From assembly GCA_019358985.1 (NCBI GenBank), contig JAHHIJ010000018.1, positions 1-64,000 of the forward strand: DNA of 64,000 nucleotides. The letters run 5' to 3'. Made by a program: the position numbers and the translations under genes. The notes under the pieces are model-generated. The model made no database searches and had not been told where the DNA came from. It was given only the letters and a program-made list of their open reading frames with translations. Source of the DNA: Tolypothrix brevis GSE-NOS-MK-07-07A (GTDB lineage Bacteria; Cyanobacteriota; Cyanobacteriia; Cyanobacteriales; Nostocaceae). The first letter of the stretch is position 1. Every line of letters begins with the position of its first letter. This document shows, in pieces, positions 24,827 to 32,665 of this stretch.

Positions 24827-27800
24827 CTAAAAGGATAATACTGAAGGAAGCAAATCTTCAACCAATCGCAATAACTCATAACTTATCCCCGCAGTCCCCT
24901 GAAATAAACCAGGATTAAACACAGAACTTGGCAATTTCAAAAACTGATAACCTCCAGCAAGTTGAGCATCATTTACTATACAAGAAGCTCTTATAAGTGC
25001 CTCTTCTCGTAACTTTGGGCGGTCAAGTTTTTGTGCAGCTAATAATAGCATCTCTATCTTGCCAAAATTACCGCACTCAATAGAATCTACATCAATCAAA
25101 TCATTGGTGCGTGTAGTTCTTAAAACTAATTCTAATTCTTGATAAACATCATTTGTATTTAAAATAGATAAACTAGCTAAACGCGCTAAAAGTATTTCCC
25201 CTGCAATATCAAACCTGCTGGATTGAATATTTTCTTTTGGTTGTTGTAGAAACACACTCCGCTCATAAGTAATTGCTGCCTTTGCTGATGCTAAATAGGT
25301 TGAATCTGCGGTGACAGCATAGAGTCTGAGTAGAGCATAAGCAATTCCCCCTGCACCATGAAAGAAACCCGGATATTGCCCTTGTTGTAAAATATTCCAA
25401 GCTTGGGGTATTCCTGCCACCTTCACATGATGGTTTAATAAATGCTGACCGCAGTTAATAGCCCGTTCTAGAATCTTTGGCTCTTGAGTGTGCTGATAGA
25501 GGGACAACAACCCCAAAATAGCCCCAGATGCCCCATAAATAATATCAAATTGCTGGTCAGCCGCAATCAATTCGGGGGTAATGAGATTAGCAATCCCCAC
25601 TGCATCTTCCATAAGTGCAGGTTCCTTAAGAAATTGGCTAATTGTTACCAAACCGTAAATGAGGGAACCTAAACCCATACCACCCCCAATTCCTTGTCTG
25701 ACAAATCTGCGATGGGACTCAAAATCAAATGTCTGTAAAAACTTGCGGATAGAAAACAACGCTCCCATCACCAATTCTCGGAACTGGTTTGTTCCCCTCA
25801 CATAATCCAAAGCTGCCAAAAATAGAGCAATACCGCTATTACCGTTGTAGAGATTGTCACCCAAAGGTTCAAACTGAAAGCACTTAGCATTGGGAAAGTA
25901 GTTAAAACCAATCCACTGGACACTACCATCACTTCCCCAAATTGCCCGTGCTTGAATTTCCTCTGCCAGTCGCGTTGCTTCTTGAAGTAACTGTTCTTTT
26001 GTCAAAGAAACTAGGCGATCGCTCTGACTTTTCACAGAATCTGGAGGGATTGAATCTCTCTGTAAATTTATTGACTTACCTGGGGCATAAAAACACCCTT
26101 TAATAATATCTACTTGTCGCGCCAAATCTGCTTCACTCAAGTTTTCTAGCTGAGTCTGCACAGTTTTGTAACTTGGCTCCTGGAAATACTCTGCAATAGA
26201 TTCCCCTGGCTCTAACACCAGTTCATCGCTGCCAGGACAAGCACTAAAATAGGGAATATCTAACTGCTCCATTGCCTGGAGTTCCTTTGATAAAATCCCC
26301 CAATAGTGAGGTTTTTCGTCAACAACTAGAAAGGCTCGACTTAGGTGATCAATTTCTATACTTCTATCAATTCCATTACGCAGCCATTTTGGGGATTGAA
26401 TGTGTTGTAAAATTTTTGCATAAAGCTGCGACATCCTAAACATAAATCGTACCTGCACATTTTGCAATGCCGCCAAAGGGCTATTCTCAGCTAGTAAAAT
26501 ATGCTGCCGGGAGATTAACAAACGATACATCTGCTCAAATCCCCACACGATTTCATCAAGATAGTCGCCAGATTCCAGAGGTATACCATCTAACATGGGT
26601 ACGTTTGTTAGTGCAGGAGAGGGATGATTCTGACATCTGCTTAGGGCATTGTTTTGATAGGCAATGCAGCCATTTTCTAGAAAATCCCAACGAGGCAGAA
26701 GTCCGGTACGGACTACAGAATCCCAGAATTGTTTACCTACTATTTCCTCAACTTCCGTTACTTGGGGAAAGTCTGCCATCAGTTTTGCTTCTGGTTGCAT
26801 GAGGGTTTCCATATCCACCAGGACAAAATGTTCTCCATTGGCGACTAAATTCTCATGGTGACAGTCAGTTACTCTTAAGATATGCAGTAAACACAATAGC
26901 ATTCCCGATCGCTGGTAAAACCGTTGTGCTGCTGCTTGGTCTTTACAGGGTAGATGCTCAACATATTCTACCCAACCATAATCAGAGCGATCGCATATTT
27001 TCAAAACTTTGAAAGGTAAGGAAATATCCTGCTGATTGCACCAATCTAAGAACTGAGTAAAAGCTACTTCTGCCCCTAAACCTTTGGGTTTATATACTAG
27101 TTTTAGTCCCGACTCAAAGGTAAGGGCAATTACCGTTCTTCCTTGATGATGGGGATCGGAAAGGGAAGGCTTAATGTCAATGACTTTTCTTAGATGAGAC
27201 TGGGATGGTGAAAATATTTGCTGAATTGCTGCAATATCTGCTTGCAGACGCTGGAGAAAATCTGCTATTGCTTCCACCCAAAAATCAATAGCAGTTGCCA
27301 TTAAGCGTCCTAAAACGGGATATTGCTGGAAAAACCTTAACATTCCATCTTCTAAGAGGTTCTCCACAAAAGTATTGTATTCATCTTGAGGAGTAGTCTG
27401 GTTTTGTAATTGTATTTCCATCAGGGCAACAGAACGGGAATATTCTGCTGTCAAAGTTTTAGCACTGAGATTGAGTAGTTTTTCCAACAAGCTACACTCA
27501 AAAGTGAGGTAAGCGGACTTAGAGAGTATTTTTAAAGGTAGATGCTCGTCAGATAGGGAATTAGTACCCAGACGAGTTAATAACTGCTGTCGTGCCACAG
27601 AGATTGCCGGTAGCAATAGTTCTTGAAATGCTAAGGTTTGCGGATTAATCGGAGTCAATGATGGGGGATGAAAATTAGAAGCGGTTTCAATTATCGCCCT
27701 CAAAGTCTTTGCCCAAACTGGTAAAATTTGGCTATCCACCACAGGGAGCGATCGCAAAGCCTGCTGTACTTGCTCAACATCTAACCCGTCCCAAAGTAGC

Positions 27801-27970
27801 CGCTTCTGGAATTTTTCCCAGTTTCCGTGAGCACTTACCTTACACCACCCTTGAAGACGCGATGTTATCTGTTGTTCGCTATCAGTAACTTGTAACTCTT
27901 TGCCCAGACGTTCAGATAAACAGCTAGCTTGAGCAATAATCTGTGTTAAGTCAGATATTTTAACTTTCAT
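24827..27970 (-). CDS. LanM-type class II lanthipeptide synthetase with degenerate cyclase domain
   Basis: 1047 residues with the LanM two-part layout. The dehydratase half (DUF4135) has LVYKPKG (291-297), TDCHHENL (Asp369, His371, Asn374), VDMETL (Asp386) and the elimination-site pattern RFMFRMSQLY (Arg508, Arg512, Ser514 where Thr is usual). So Ser/Thr phosphorylation and elimination look feasible. The C-terminal LanC-like half (about 660-1047) keeps its toroid repeats (NGNSGIALFLAA, GASGAILGLLSLY, GFFHGAGGIAYALL, FQGTAGISYELL). The zinc ligands are not kept: the WCHG motif is replaced by RFDI (919-922), and the C[CH]G motif reads ECG (965-967). Thioether cyclisation by the usual zinc mechanism is therefore doubtful. 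It is transcribed alone, convergent with the putative precursor gene. Confidence 0.82.
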   Translation of the reverse strand: MKVKISDLTQIIAQASCLSERLGKELQVTDSEQQITSRLQGWCKVSAHGNWEKFQKRLLWDGLDVEQVQQALRSLPVVDSQILPVWAKTLRAIIETASNFHPPSLTPINPQTLAFQELLLPAISVARQQLLTRLGTNSLSDEHLPLKILSKSAYLTFECSLLEKLLNLSAKTLTAEYSRSVALMEIQLQNQTTPQDEYNTFVENLLEDGMLRFFQQYPVLGRLMATAIDFWVEAIADFLQRLQADIAAIQQIFSPSQSHLRKVIDIKPSLSDPHHQGRTVIALTFESGLKLVYKPKGLGAEVAFTQFLDWCNQQDISLPFKVLKICDRSDYGWVEYVEHLPCKDQAAAQRFYQRSGMLLCLLHILRVTDCHHENLVANGEHFVLVDMETLMQPEAKLMADFPQVTEVEEIVGKQFWDSVVRTGLLPRWDFLENGCIAYQNNALSRCQNHPSPALTNVPMLDGIPLESGDYLDEIVWGFEQMYRLLISRQHILLAENSPLAALQNVQVRFMFRMSQLYAKILQHIQSPKWLRNGIDRSIEIDHLSRAFLVVDEKPHYWGILSKELQAMEQLDIPYFSACPGSDELVLEPGESIAEYFQEPSYKTVQTQLENLSEADLARQVDIIKGCFYAPGKSINLQRDSIPPDSVKSQSDRLVSLTKEQLLQEATRLAEEIQARAIWGSDGSVQWIGFNYFPNAKCFQFEPLGDNLYNGNSGIALFLAALDYVRGTNQFRELVMGALFSIRKFLQTFDFESHRRFVRQGIGGGMGLGSLIYGLVTISQFLKEPALMEDAVGIANLITPELIAADQQFDIIYGASGAILGLLSLYQHTQEPKILERAINCGQHLLNHHVKVAGIPQAWNILQQGQYPGFFHGAGGIAYALLRLYAVTADSTYLASAKAAITYERSVFLQQPKENIQSSRFDIAGEILLARLASLSILNTNDVYQELELVLRTTRTNDLIDVDSIECGNFGKIEMLLLAAQKLDRPKLREEALIRASCIVNDAQLAGGYQFLKLPSSVFNPGLFQGTAGISYELLRLVEDLLPSVLSF

Positions 27971-28478
27971 TTTTCACGAAACATTCCTTGTGCGATCGCT
28001 ATGCAGGGAAAAATTTTTTGGTTTATCAATATTCCCAAAATTTACGTAAATAATAAATTGTTATTAACATTTTAACGCTTACTACGTACCCCACGACATC
28101 AACACTGAGTATTACACATTTGTCAATCATGTATTTTTTTGCTGTATTTAATATGATGTCTTGATAATTAACATTAATCAAAATATCGCAACCCTGGTAG
28201 AGACGTTCCGGCGGAACGTCTTTACATTGTAAGTAATTTACCGGACATGATTTAACTTCATCACTTAGTATATTCCGAGAGAGATTATTATCCCAACAAA
28301 TCAACAGATATACTGATATATTTGCCACCAAACCACAGTACTTAAGTATTTTCAAGTAATGACTTTCATCTGCAAATAATTGTTTAAAAAAATAATCCTA
28401 AAGTATTGGCATTTACCTGGGTGTAAAGATTAACCTGGGTATATTCGCTTTTAATAAAATATCCAAAAATCACAAAAC
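27971..28478. other. Intergenic region with palindromic repeat element
   Basis: It separates divergent lanM and epimerase genes. A repeat with GTAGAGACGTTCCG/CGGAACGTCTTTAC lies at about 28199-28226 and ends in the CGGACATGAT motif near 28250. A 109-codon minus-strand frame (28026-28355) runs across this repeat and has no coding character. No small precursor-peptide gene could be seen. Confidence 0.4.
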
Positions 28479-29426
28479 ATGGCTAAAGTTATTGTCACCG
28501 GCGCGGCAGGGTTTATTGGTTCTCATCTTACAGAAATATTGCTGAAACAAGGCGATGAAGTAATTGGAATTGATGAGTTTAACGATTACTACGACCCCAC
28601 TTTAAAACGCAAGAATGTTGCACACTTACATTGGTCTCCAGACTTTGAATTAATTGAAGGAAATATTCAGTTTTTAGATTGGCAAACACTCCTCAAAGAT
28701 GTTGAAGTAGTTTACCATCAGGCGGCGCAGGCGGGAGTACGTGCTAGTTGGGGTCAAGGTTTCCGTGCTTATACTGAACGAAACATCAGCTCTACCCAAA
28801 TTTTATTGGAAGCGGCAAAGGATGCTAAACACCTGAAACGGTTAGTATTTGCTTCAACTTCTAGCGTGTATGGTGACGCGGAAACTCTACCCACCCATGA
28901 GGGAATTTCTCCGGCACCGGTTTCACCTTACGGTATTACTAAGTTAGCAGCGGAAAGGTTGTGTGGACTGTATCAAAAAAACTTTGGCGTGCCTTTTGTG
29001 GCGTTGCGGTATTTCACAGTTTACGGTCCCAGACAGCGCCCAGATATGGCGTTTCATAAGTTCTTCAAATCGATTTTGCAGGATGAAGCGATTCCGATTT
29101 ACGGTGATGGGTTGCAAACGCGGGACTTTACTTTTATTAGTGATGCTGTTGCCGCTAATTTAGCCGCTGCCACTGTACCGGAAGCTGTGGGTGAGATTTT
29201 TAATATTGGTGGTGGTAGCAGGGTGGTGTTAAAAGAAGTGTTGGACACGATGGAGGAAATTGTCGGCAAACCGATTAAGAGGAACCATATTGAAAAAGCG
29301 ATGGGAGATGCGCGTCACACGGCAGCGGATGTATCGAAGGCACAGAGAATTTTAGGATATCAGCCAAAAGTTTCCCTCAGAGAAGGTTTGATACAGGAGT
29401 GGGAGTGGGTGAAAGCGTTGTATTAA
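28479..29426 (+). CDS. NAD-dependent sugar-nucleotide epimerase (extended SDR)
   Basis: A 315-residue extended short-chain dehydrogenase/reductase. The NAD-binding motif is VTGAAGFIGSHL (residues 6-17), the catalytic Tyr and Lys are in SPYGITKLAAE, and the Ser/Thr site is FASTSSVYGDAETLPTHE. RYFTVYGPRQRPDMAFHKF and YGDGLQTRDFTFISDAV are typical of UDP-glucose/UDP-glucuronate 4-epimerase-like proteins. It probably supplies sugars for polysaccharide or glycolipid synthesis; the exact substrate cannot be fixed. It stands alone with repeats on both sides. Length and motifs look complete. Confidence 0.8.
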   Translation: MAKVIVTGAAGFIGSHLTEILLKQGDEVIGIDEFNDYYDPTLKRKNVAHLHWSPDFELIEGNIQFLDWQTLLKDVEVVYHQAAQAGVRASWGQGFRAYTERNISSTQILLEAAKDAKHLKRLVFASTSSVYGDAETLPTHEGISPAPVSPYGITKLAAERLCGLYQKNFGVPFVALRYFTVYGPRQRPDMAFHKFFKSILQDEAIPIYGDGLQTRDFTFISDAVAANLAAATVPEAVGEIFNIGGGSRVVLKEVLDTMEEIVGKPIKRNHIEKAMGDARHTAADVSKAQRILGYQPKVSLREGLIQEWEWVKALY

Positions 29427-29951
29427 CCCAGGTATTGCATAATGTGCGATGAATCGTAGAGACGTAACACTGCTACGTCTTTACCTATGACTCTGGAGAT
29501 GTCTAAGAGGGTGTTTATAAATTCGGCAAAAAACCTAATTTGTCATGCTTCACTGCGCTATAGCTCCGTTCAGAGATGCTGAACGGAGCTTCAAACCATA
29601 GATTCTTCGTTCCTCAGAATGACAGATTTTATTTATAAACACCCTCTAATAGACATCGACCGAATTGAACTATCCGTTGCCCCAAACCTTGATTAGACGT
29701 AGCACTGCTACGTCTCTACATTGTTTTATGAAGATGTCTAATGTGGGATGAATCGTAGAGACGTGACCGTGGAACGTCTTTTTATAAGTAATATTTTTTA
29801 ACCAAAGTTAATATTTACCACAGCCAGAGTGCTTTGTGCGGTAATTTTTATTCATAAATCGGACTATTAATAAACTTTTAAGTAAGAAATGCACCCTGAA
29901 AGTAAGAATTCATGCACAACTGTAATTCTTCGGTTCAAATTGTCCACTTAC
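29427..29951. other. Intergenic repeat cluster
   Basis: It holds three or more palindrome cores (about 29457-29482, 29694-29720, 29755-29782), pieces of the AGACATC/GATGTCT carrier (about 29646-29742), and the MITE at 29506-29647. No gene is visible. The stretch 29800-29950 is AT-rich without structure that I recognise. Confidence 0.45.
29506..29647. repeat. MITE with 17-bp perfect ends (AGAGGGTGTTTATAAAT)
   Basis: AGAGGGTGTTTATAAAT at the left and ATTTATAAACACCCTCT at the right form a perfect terminal inverted repeat, 142 bp apart. A further inverted repeat (AGCTCCGTTC/GAACGGAGCT) is inside. It sits next to a carrier-type GATGTCTA end on the left and TAATAGACATC on the right. It appears to have landed among older repeats. 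Confidence 0.7.
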
Positions 29952-30632
29952 TTAAACCGGAGCAAAAGCCCCTGGTGGAATTGCCACAAGCTGAGGAGTT
30001 GATAAGCAGGTTCCCTGTCTGTACCAAATACCCTCAACCTCAAATGCCTCAAAATGGGTTGTTAAAATTGCCCAAGCTTGCTCGTTGAGTCCAGCAGAGT
30101 AAGTCCATGTAAACTCACTATTGGTATTTAGTCTTTGTTCTAGCTCTGCCAAATCTTCAGGAAGCCAAAATTGAGTCATTACTCTTTGGGTAGCAACCTC
30201 CGGGGGTGTATTTAACATGTCAGCCATTGGTTGGTTGACTATGATTTGCTTGCGATTGTCTTGTCTGACAATGCTAATTGGACGCTCGTTTTCAGCTGCT
30301 GCAACCATTCGGTACAATAACCCTTTTGGGATATGCACTTGGCTGCAAAAGACTGCACCCCCAGAATGCAAAATACGTTCGGCAGTTTCTGAGGGTGTGG
30401 GGGCACCAGACGAAGACATCCACCCGAAAAATTCGATTGGATTTTTACAGCCCCTCCATTTAATTCGCACCTTACCGTTTAGTTTTGCCGCAGTTTCGCT
30501 GAGAGCATCTCCGTAGCTTTGGGCAAGGTTGGTAGCATCTCGCTTTGTGGGAGCAAGGATGGAAACTCCCTCGTGGGACATCTTATAGTTCCAGCCCGGT
30601 AGGTTCAATATCCGAAGAATACTTGTGCTCAT
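29952..30632 (-). CDS. Hypothetical protein, possibly PAS-like, partner of the RHH gene
   Basis: 226 residues. The centre (RPISIVRQDNRKQIIVNQPM, then ADMLNTPPEVATQRVMTQFW) looks like a PAS-type sensing fold, with a tryptophan-containing end (TWTYSAGLNEQAWAIL). No membrane segment or catalytic motif is visible. The frame overlaps the upstream RHH gene by 50 bases if the first ATG (30632) is used. The second Met (base 30581) would start two bases after the RHH stop and is equally likely. Either way the two genes form one operon. A regulatory or signal-sensing partnership is an inference. Confidence 0.45.
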   Translation of the reverse strand: MSTSILRILNLPGWNYKMSHEGVSILAPTKRDATNLAQSYGDALSETAAKLNGKVRIKWRGCKNPIEFFGWMSSSGAPTPSETAERILHSGGAVFCSQVHIPKGLLYRMVAAAENERPISIVRQDNRKQIIVNQPMADMLNTPPEVATQRVMTQFWLPEDLAELEQRLNTNSEFTWTYSAGLNEQAWAILTTHFEAFEVEGIWYRQGTCLSTPQLVAIPPGAFAPV

Positions 30633-31068
30633 CTTCTTTTATACTTTCAGACTCTTTAGATATATTTACACCCCGAAAATCGGAAAACACGGAAATTTTG
30701 AAAGTTTCTTGCCAAATTATTTTCCGCTCTTCTTCAGGAATACCTAAAGCCGACGTGATGATGGCAAAGTCTCCTGGTGTCGGTAGTACTTCGGCTTTGG
30801 CGATCGCTCGCAAGTTTTTTACTCCACAACCCTTAAGTTTTGTCATGTTTACCTGAACTACCTCAGCAATTGTTTTTGGACGAGCAGGTTCGGGAATTAC
30901 TGTATGGACACCTGTTCTTTTGCCTAGCCACTCACGCGTCATCTCTTCTAATGCGTCGCTTTGAGATACACCTTCACGAGCGCAGATGCTTTTAAATTCC
31001 CGCGCTAAATCTATCGGAATGTAGCCGCTAACCTGCTTGTAGTCGTCAGAACGTCTTCTGTCAGTCAT
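30583..31068 (-). CDS. Ribbon-helix-helix DNA-binding protein
   Basis: 161 residues. Residues 12-45 fit a CopG/Arc-type ribbon-helix-helix: a strand (QVSGYIPIDLAREF) then two helices (KSICAREGVSQSDALEEMT). The C-terminal half has a second helical unit (GVKNLRAIAKAEVLPTPGDF, then AIITSALGIPEEERKIIW) resembling plasmid or phage-type regulators. It is basic at the N-terminus and acidic at the end. The upstream DNA carries a palindrome that could be its operator. It is co-transcribed with the overlapping PAS-like gene. This could be a regulator left from a plasmid or integrated element, but no other plasmid genes are nearby. Confidence 0.6.
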   Translation of the reverse strand: MTDRRRSDDYKQVSGYIPIDLAREFKSICAREGVSQSDALEEMTREWLGKRTGVHTVIPEPARPKTIAEVVQVNMTKLKGCGVKNLRAIAKAEVLPTPGDFAIITSALGIPEEERKIIWQETFKISVFSDFRGVNISKESESIKEDEHKYSSDIEPTGLEL

Positions 31069-31142
31069 AATTTGAACTTCTCAACACTACTCCTACCTTT
31101 TATTTTCTCTCATGACATCTCAAAAGCAGGACAATTTTGTTA

Positions 31143-31180
31143 GTCATTTTTAAATGACATATTGACAAATAAAAATGACA
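31143..31180. promoter_or_regulatory. Candidate operator for the RHH regulator
   Basis: GTCATTT-TT-AAATGAC is a perfect 7-bp inverted repeat (31143-31158), followed by a further AAAAATGACA at 31171-31180. It lies 75-110 bases upstream of the RHH start codon. RHH proteins usually bind such repeated half-sites in their own promoters. The rest of the 31069-31431 space is unremarkable. Confidence 0.35.
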
Positions 31181-31431
31181 AGCTTAAGATTAAGGTGTGA
31201 GGCGCTAGGTTACTTAAGCGGAAGAATCAAAAAAGGCAGATAACCCCAAAAGCTAGCTTTTAATTTCAGCTAAAGAATCCAAGGGTTTTTGTCCCTCTTC
31301 TTTTTCAGAACGTATTATAACACATATTTAGCAACATCACACAACTGAAAAATCTGTAGACGAAATCCCTCTGAGGTAAATCGGCGTTACCTGGAGTTTG
31401 AACTTATTCAAGTATCGATTTGACCAAAATC

Positions 31432-31743
31432 ATGACCCAATTAACTTTTGACCACTTCGTCCATCCTCTATCAAACTTTCCCCAAATTGTCAATAACAAT
31501 GGTGATGAGCCAATGTTAGATATGTACACTATGGCGGGAGTAGTGCTTTACACCGCTTGTGCAAATAATAATCTCAAGGCAAGTGAAAATACAGTGTTAA
31601 AATCAGCAATTGAGACGGGATTGGTGGATGTTCATTTGTTATTTGAGCGTTGCAAAACTGGTGATAGAGCCGCAATTTTACAGATGATTTCTTTGATAGT
31701 CTCTGGACTGGAAACAAATATTGAAAAGCTTAAGCTGATGTAA
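31432..31743 (+). CDS. Small hypothetical protein
   Basis: 103 residues from the ATG at 31432; a TTG at 31420 adds four. The sequence is helical and soluble (AGVVLYTACANNNLKASENT, TGDRAAILQMISLIVSGLET), with no motif I know. A short His/Phe-containing N-terminus (FDHFVHPLSNF) precedes the helices. It is preceded by about 360 bases without genes and followed by a repeat. Length, composition and a clean stop favour a real gene, but the evidence is modest. Confidence 0.45.
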   Translation: MTQLTFDHFVHPLSNFPQIVNNNGDEPMLDMYTMAGVVLYTACANNNLKASENTVLKSAIETGLVDVHLLFERCKTGDRAAILQMISLIVSGLETNIEKLKLM

Positions 31744-31970
31744 AAAAACACAGTTTGAGGATGGATTAAGAGCGCATAGGATCAAAAGGCAGAGGCATTT
31801 AAATTAATGTCTCTGTTTTTATTATGTTTTAAGCACGCTTTGTGATTACTACGAATCCCCAATACGCGAAAGTTAAAAAGAATAGACATAGGAGTGAAAA
31901 CAATGTAGAGACGTAGCAGTGCAACGTCTCTACAAGCGTTCTGGATAACGCATATTTAATTTGCTACGAA

Positions 31971-32270
31971 TTAATGAAATGTTTTACTTAGTTCCTCCAT
32001 TTTATTAGCCAGTTCTACGTCGAGGTTGCTGATGACATTACCTAAATCGTAGGTCATCAGATCAACCTGAACCAAGTTGTAAATGTTCAACCATATAGGA
32101 TGATGTTCTATTTTCTCGGTATAGATAGCGACGCTAACCATCCAACCCATTGCTTGAGCAAAGGTACTAAATTTATATTCTTTGTGCAATTTACCTTCTT
32201 TTACTGTCCAACCGGGCAGATTGGAGATTGCATTTTGTAGTTCTACTTCGTTTAGCTTGTATCCTGGCAT
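31971..32270 (-). CDS. Pterin-4a-carbinolamine dehydratase-like protein
   Basis: 99 residues matching the PCD/DCoH family over its length: LPGWTVKEGKLHKEYKF, then VAIYTEKIEHHPIWLNIYN with the signature EK-xx-HHP, and VELANKMEEL at the end. The family recycles hydroxylated pterin cofactors and can act as a transcription co-factor. The segment that normally reads T-H-D/E-x-G-G is MTYDLGN here, so the third catalytic His is a Tyr and a Gly is lost. Activity may be weak or changed. A core-A repeat is at 31903-31933, just beyond the 3' end. Confidence 0.75.
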   Translation of the reverse strand: MPGYKLNEVELQNAISNLPGWTVKEGKLHKEYKFSTFAQAMGWMVSVAIYTEKIEHHPIWLNIYNLVQVDLMTYDLGNVISNLDVELANKMEELSKTFH

Positions 32271-32315
32271 TAGAGACTTCCAAAAAATAAGTTATCCCAA
32301 ATTATTTTAAGACTT

Positions 32316-32425
32316 ATACCATGTCCGTTTAATTGACATTAATAAAAAAAATCCGAAATCCTTGTAGAGACGTAGCATTGCTACGTCTCTACATTATATG
32401 TAATCTAGCACGGACATGATATTAT
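32316..32425. repeat. MITE-like element, CATGTCCG ends, GTAGCA core
   Basis: The left end ATACCATGTCCGTTTAATTG and the right end CGGACATGATATTAT are inverse copies. The core is GTAGAGACGTAGCA/TGCTACGTCTCTAC. Relatives are at 4345-4449 and about 28183-28256, both with the GTTCCG core. A lone end is at about 41328-41350. Confidence 0.6.
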
Positions 32426-32427
32426 AA

Positions 32428-32652
32428 TACCAATTATATGTGAGGCTGCACATACAGCAGATTGCGTTATTATTAAATACACGTAGAGACGTTCCGCCGG
32501 AACGTCTCAGAGCGGGTTTTGGGTTTTACGCATGTACCTCCTAAGGAGTGAAATCTGCACATAACGCCCACAGAAAGAGAAGCCTGGGGCTACACAAACG
32601 AGAGCCCACCTGCGCGGGCTAAATTAGGCGCATCTTCATACAGAAATGGTAT
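32428..32652. repeat. ATACCA-type MITE interrupted by an ACAGCAGATT-type MITE
   Basis: The outer element starts ATACCAATTATATGTGAGGC (32428) and resumes at about 32561, ending CAGAAATGGTAT at 32652. Its internal stem GAGCCCACCTGCGCGGGCT matches the uninterrupted copy at 39807-39922 read backwards. Between them, 32453-32560, lies the TACAGCAGATT...AAATCTG element, itself carrying the GTTCCGCCGGAAC core. This gives three levels of nesting. Confidence 0.6.
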
Positions 32653-32665
32653 AAGTTGAAGTATG

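Noticed and set aside
28026-28355. 109-codon minus-strand ORF
   Set aside because: It runs through the GTTCCG palindrome and a carrier end, has no family-like motif and no clear ribosome-binding site.
31189-31430. Possible structured RNA or riboswitch upstream of the small hypothetical gene
   Set aside because: No stable conserved stem pattern or known riboswitch motif could be made out by eye.
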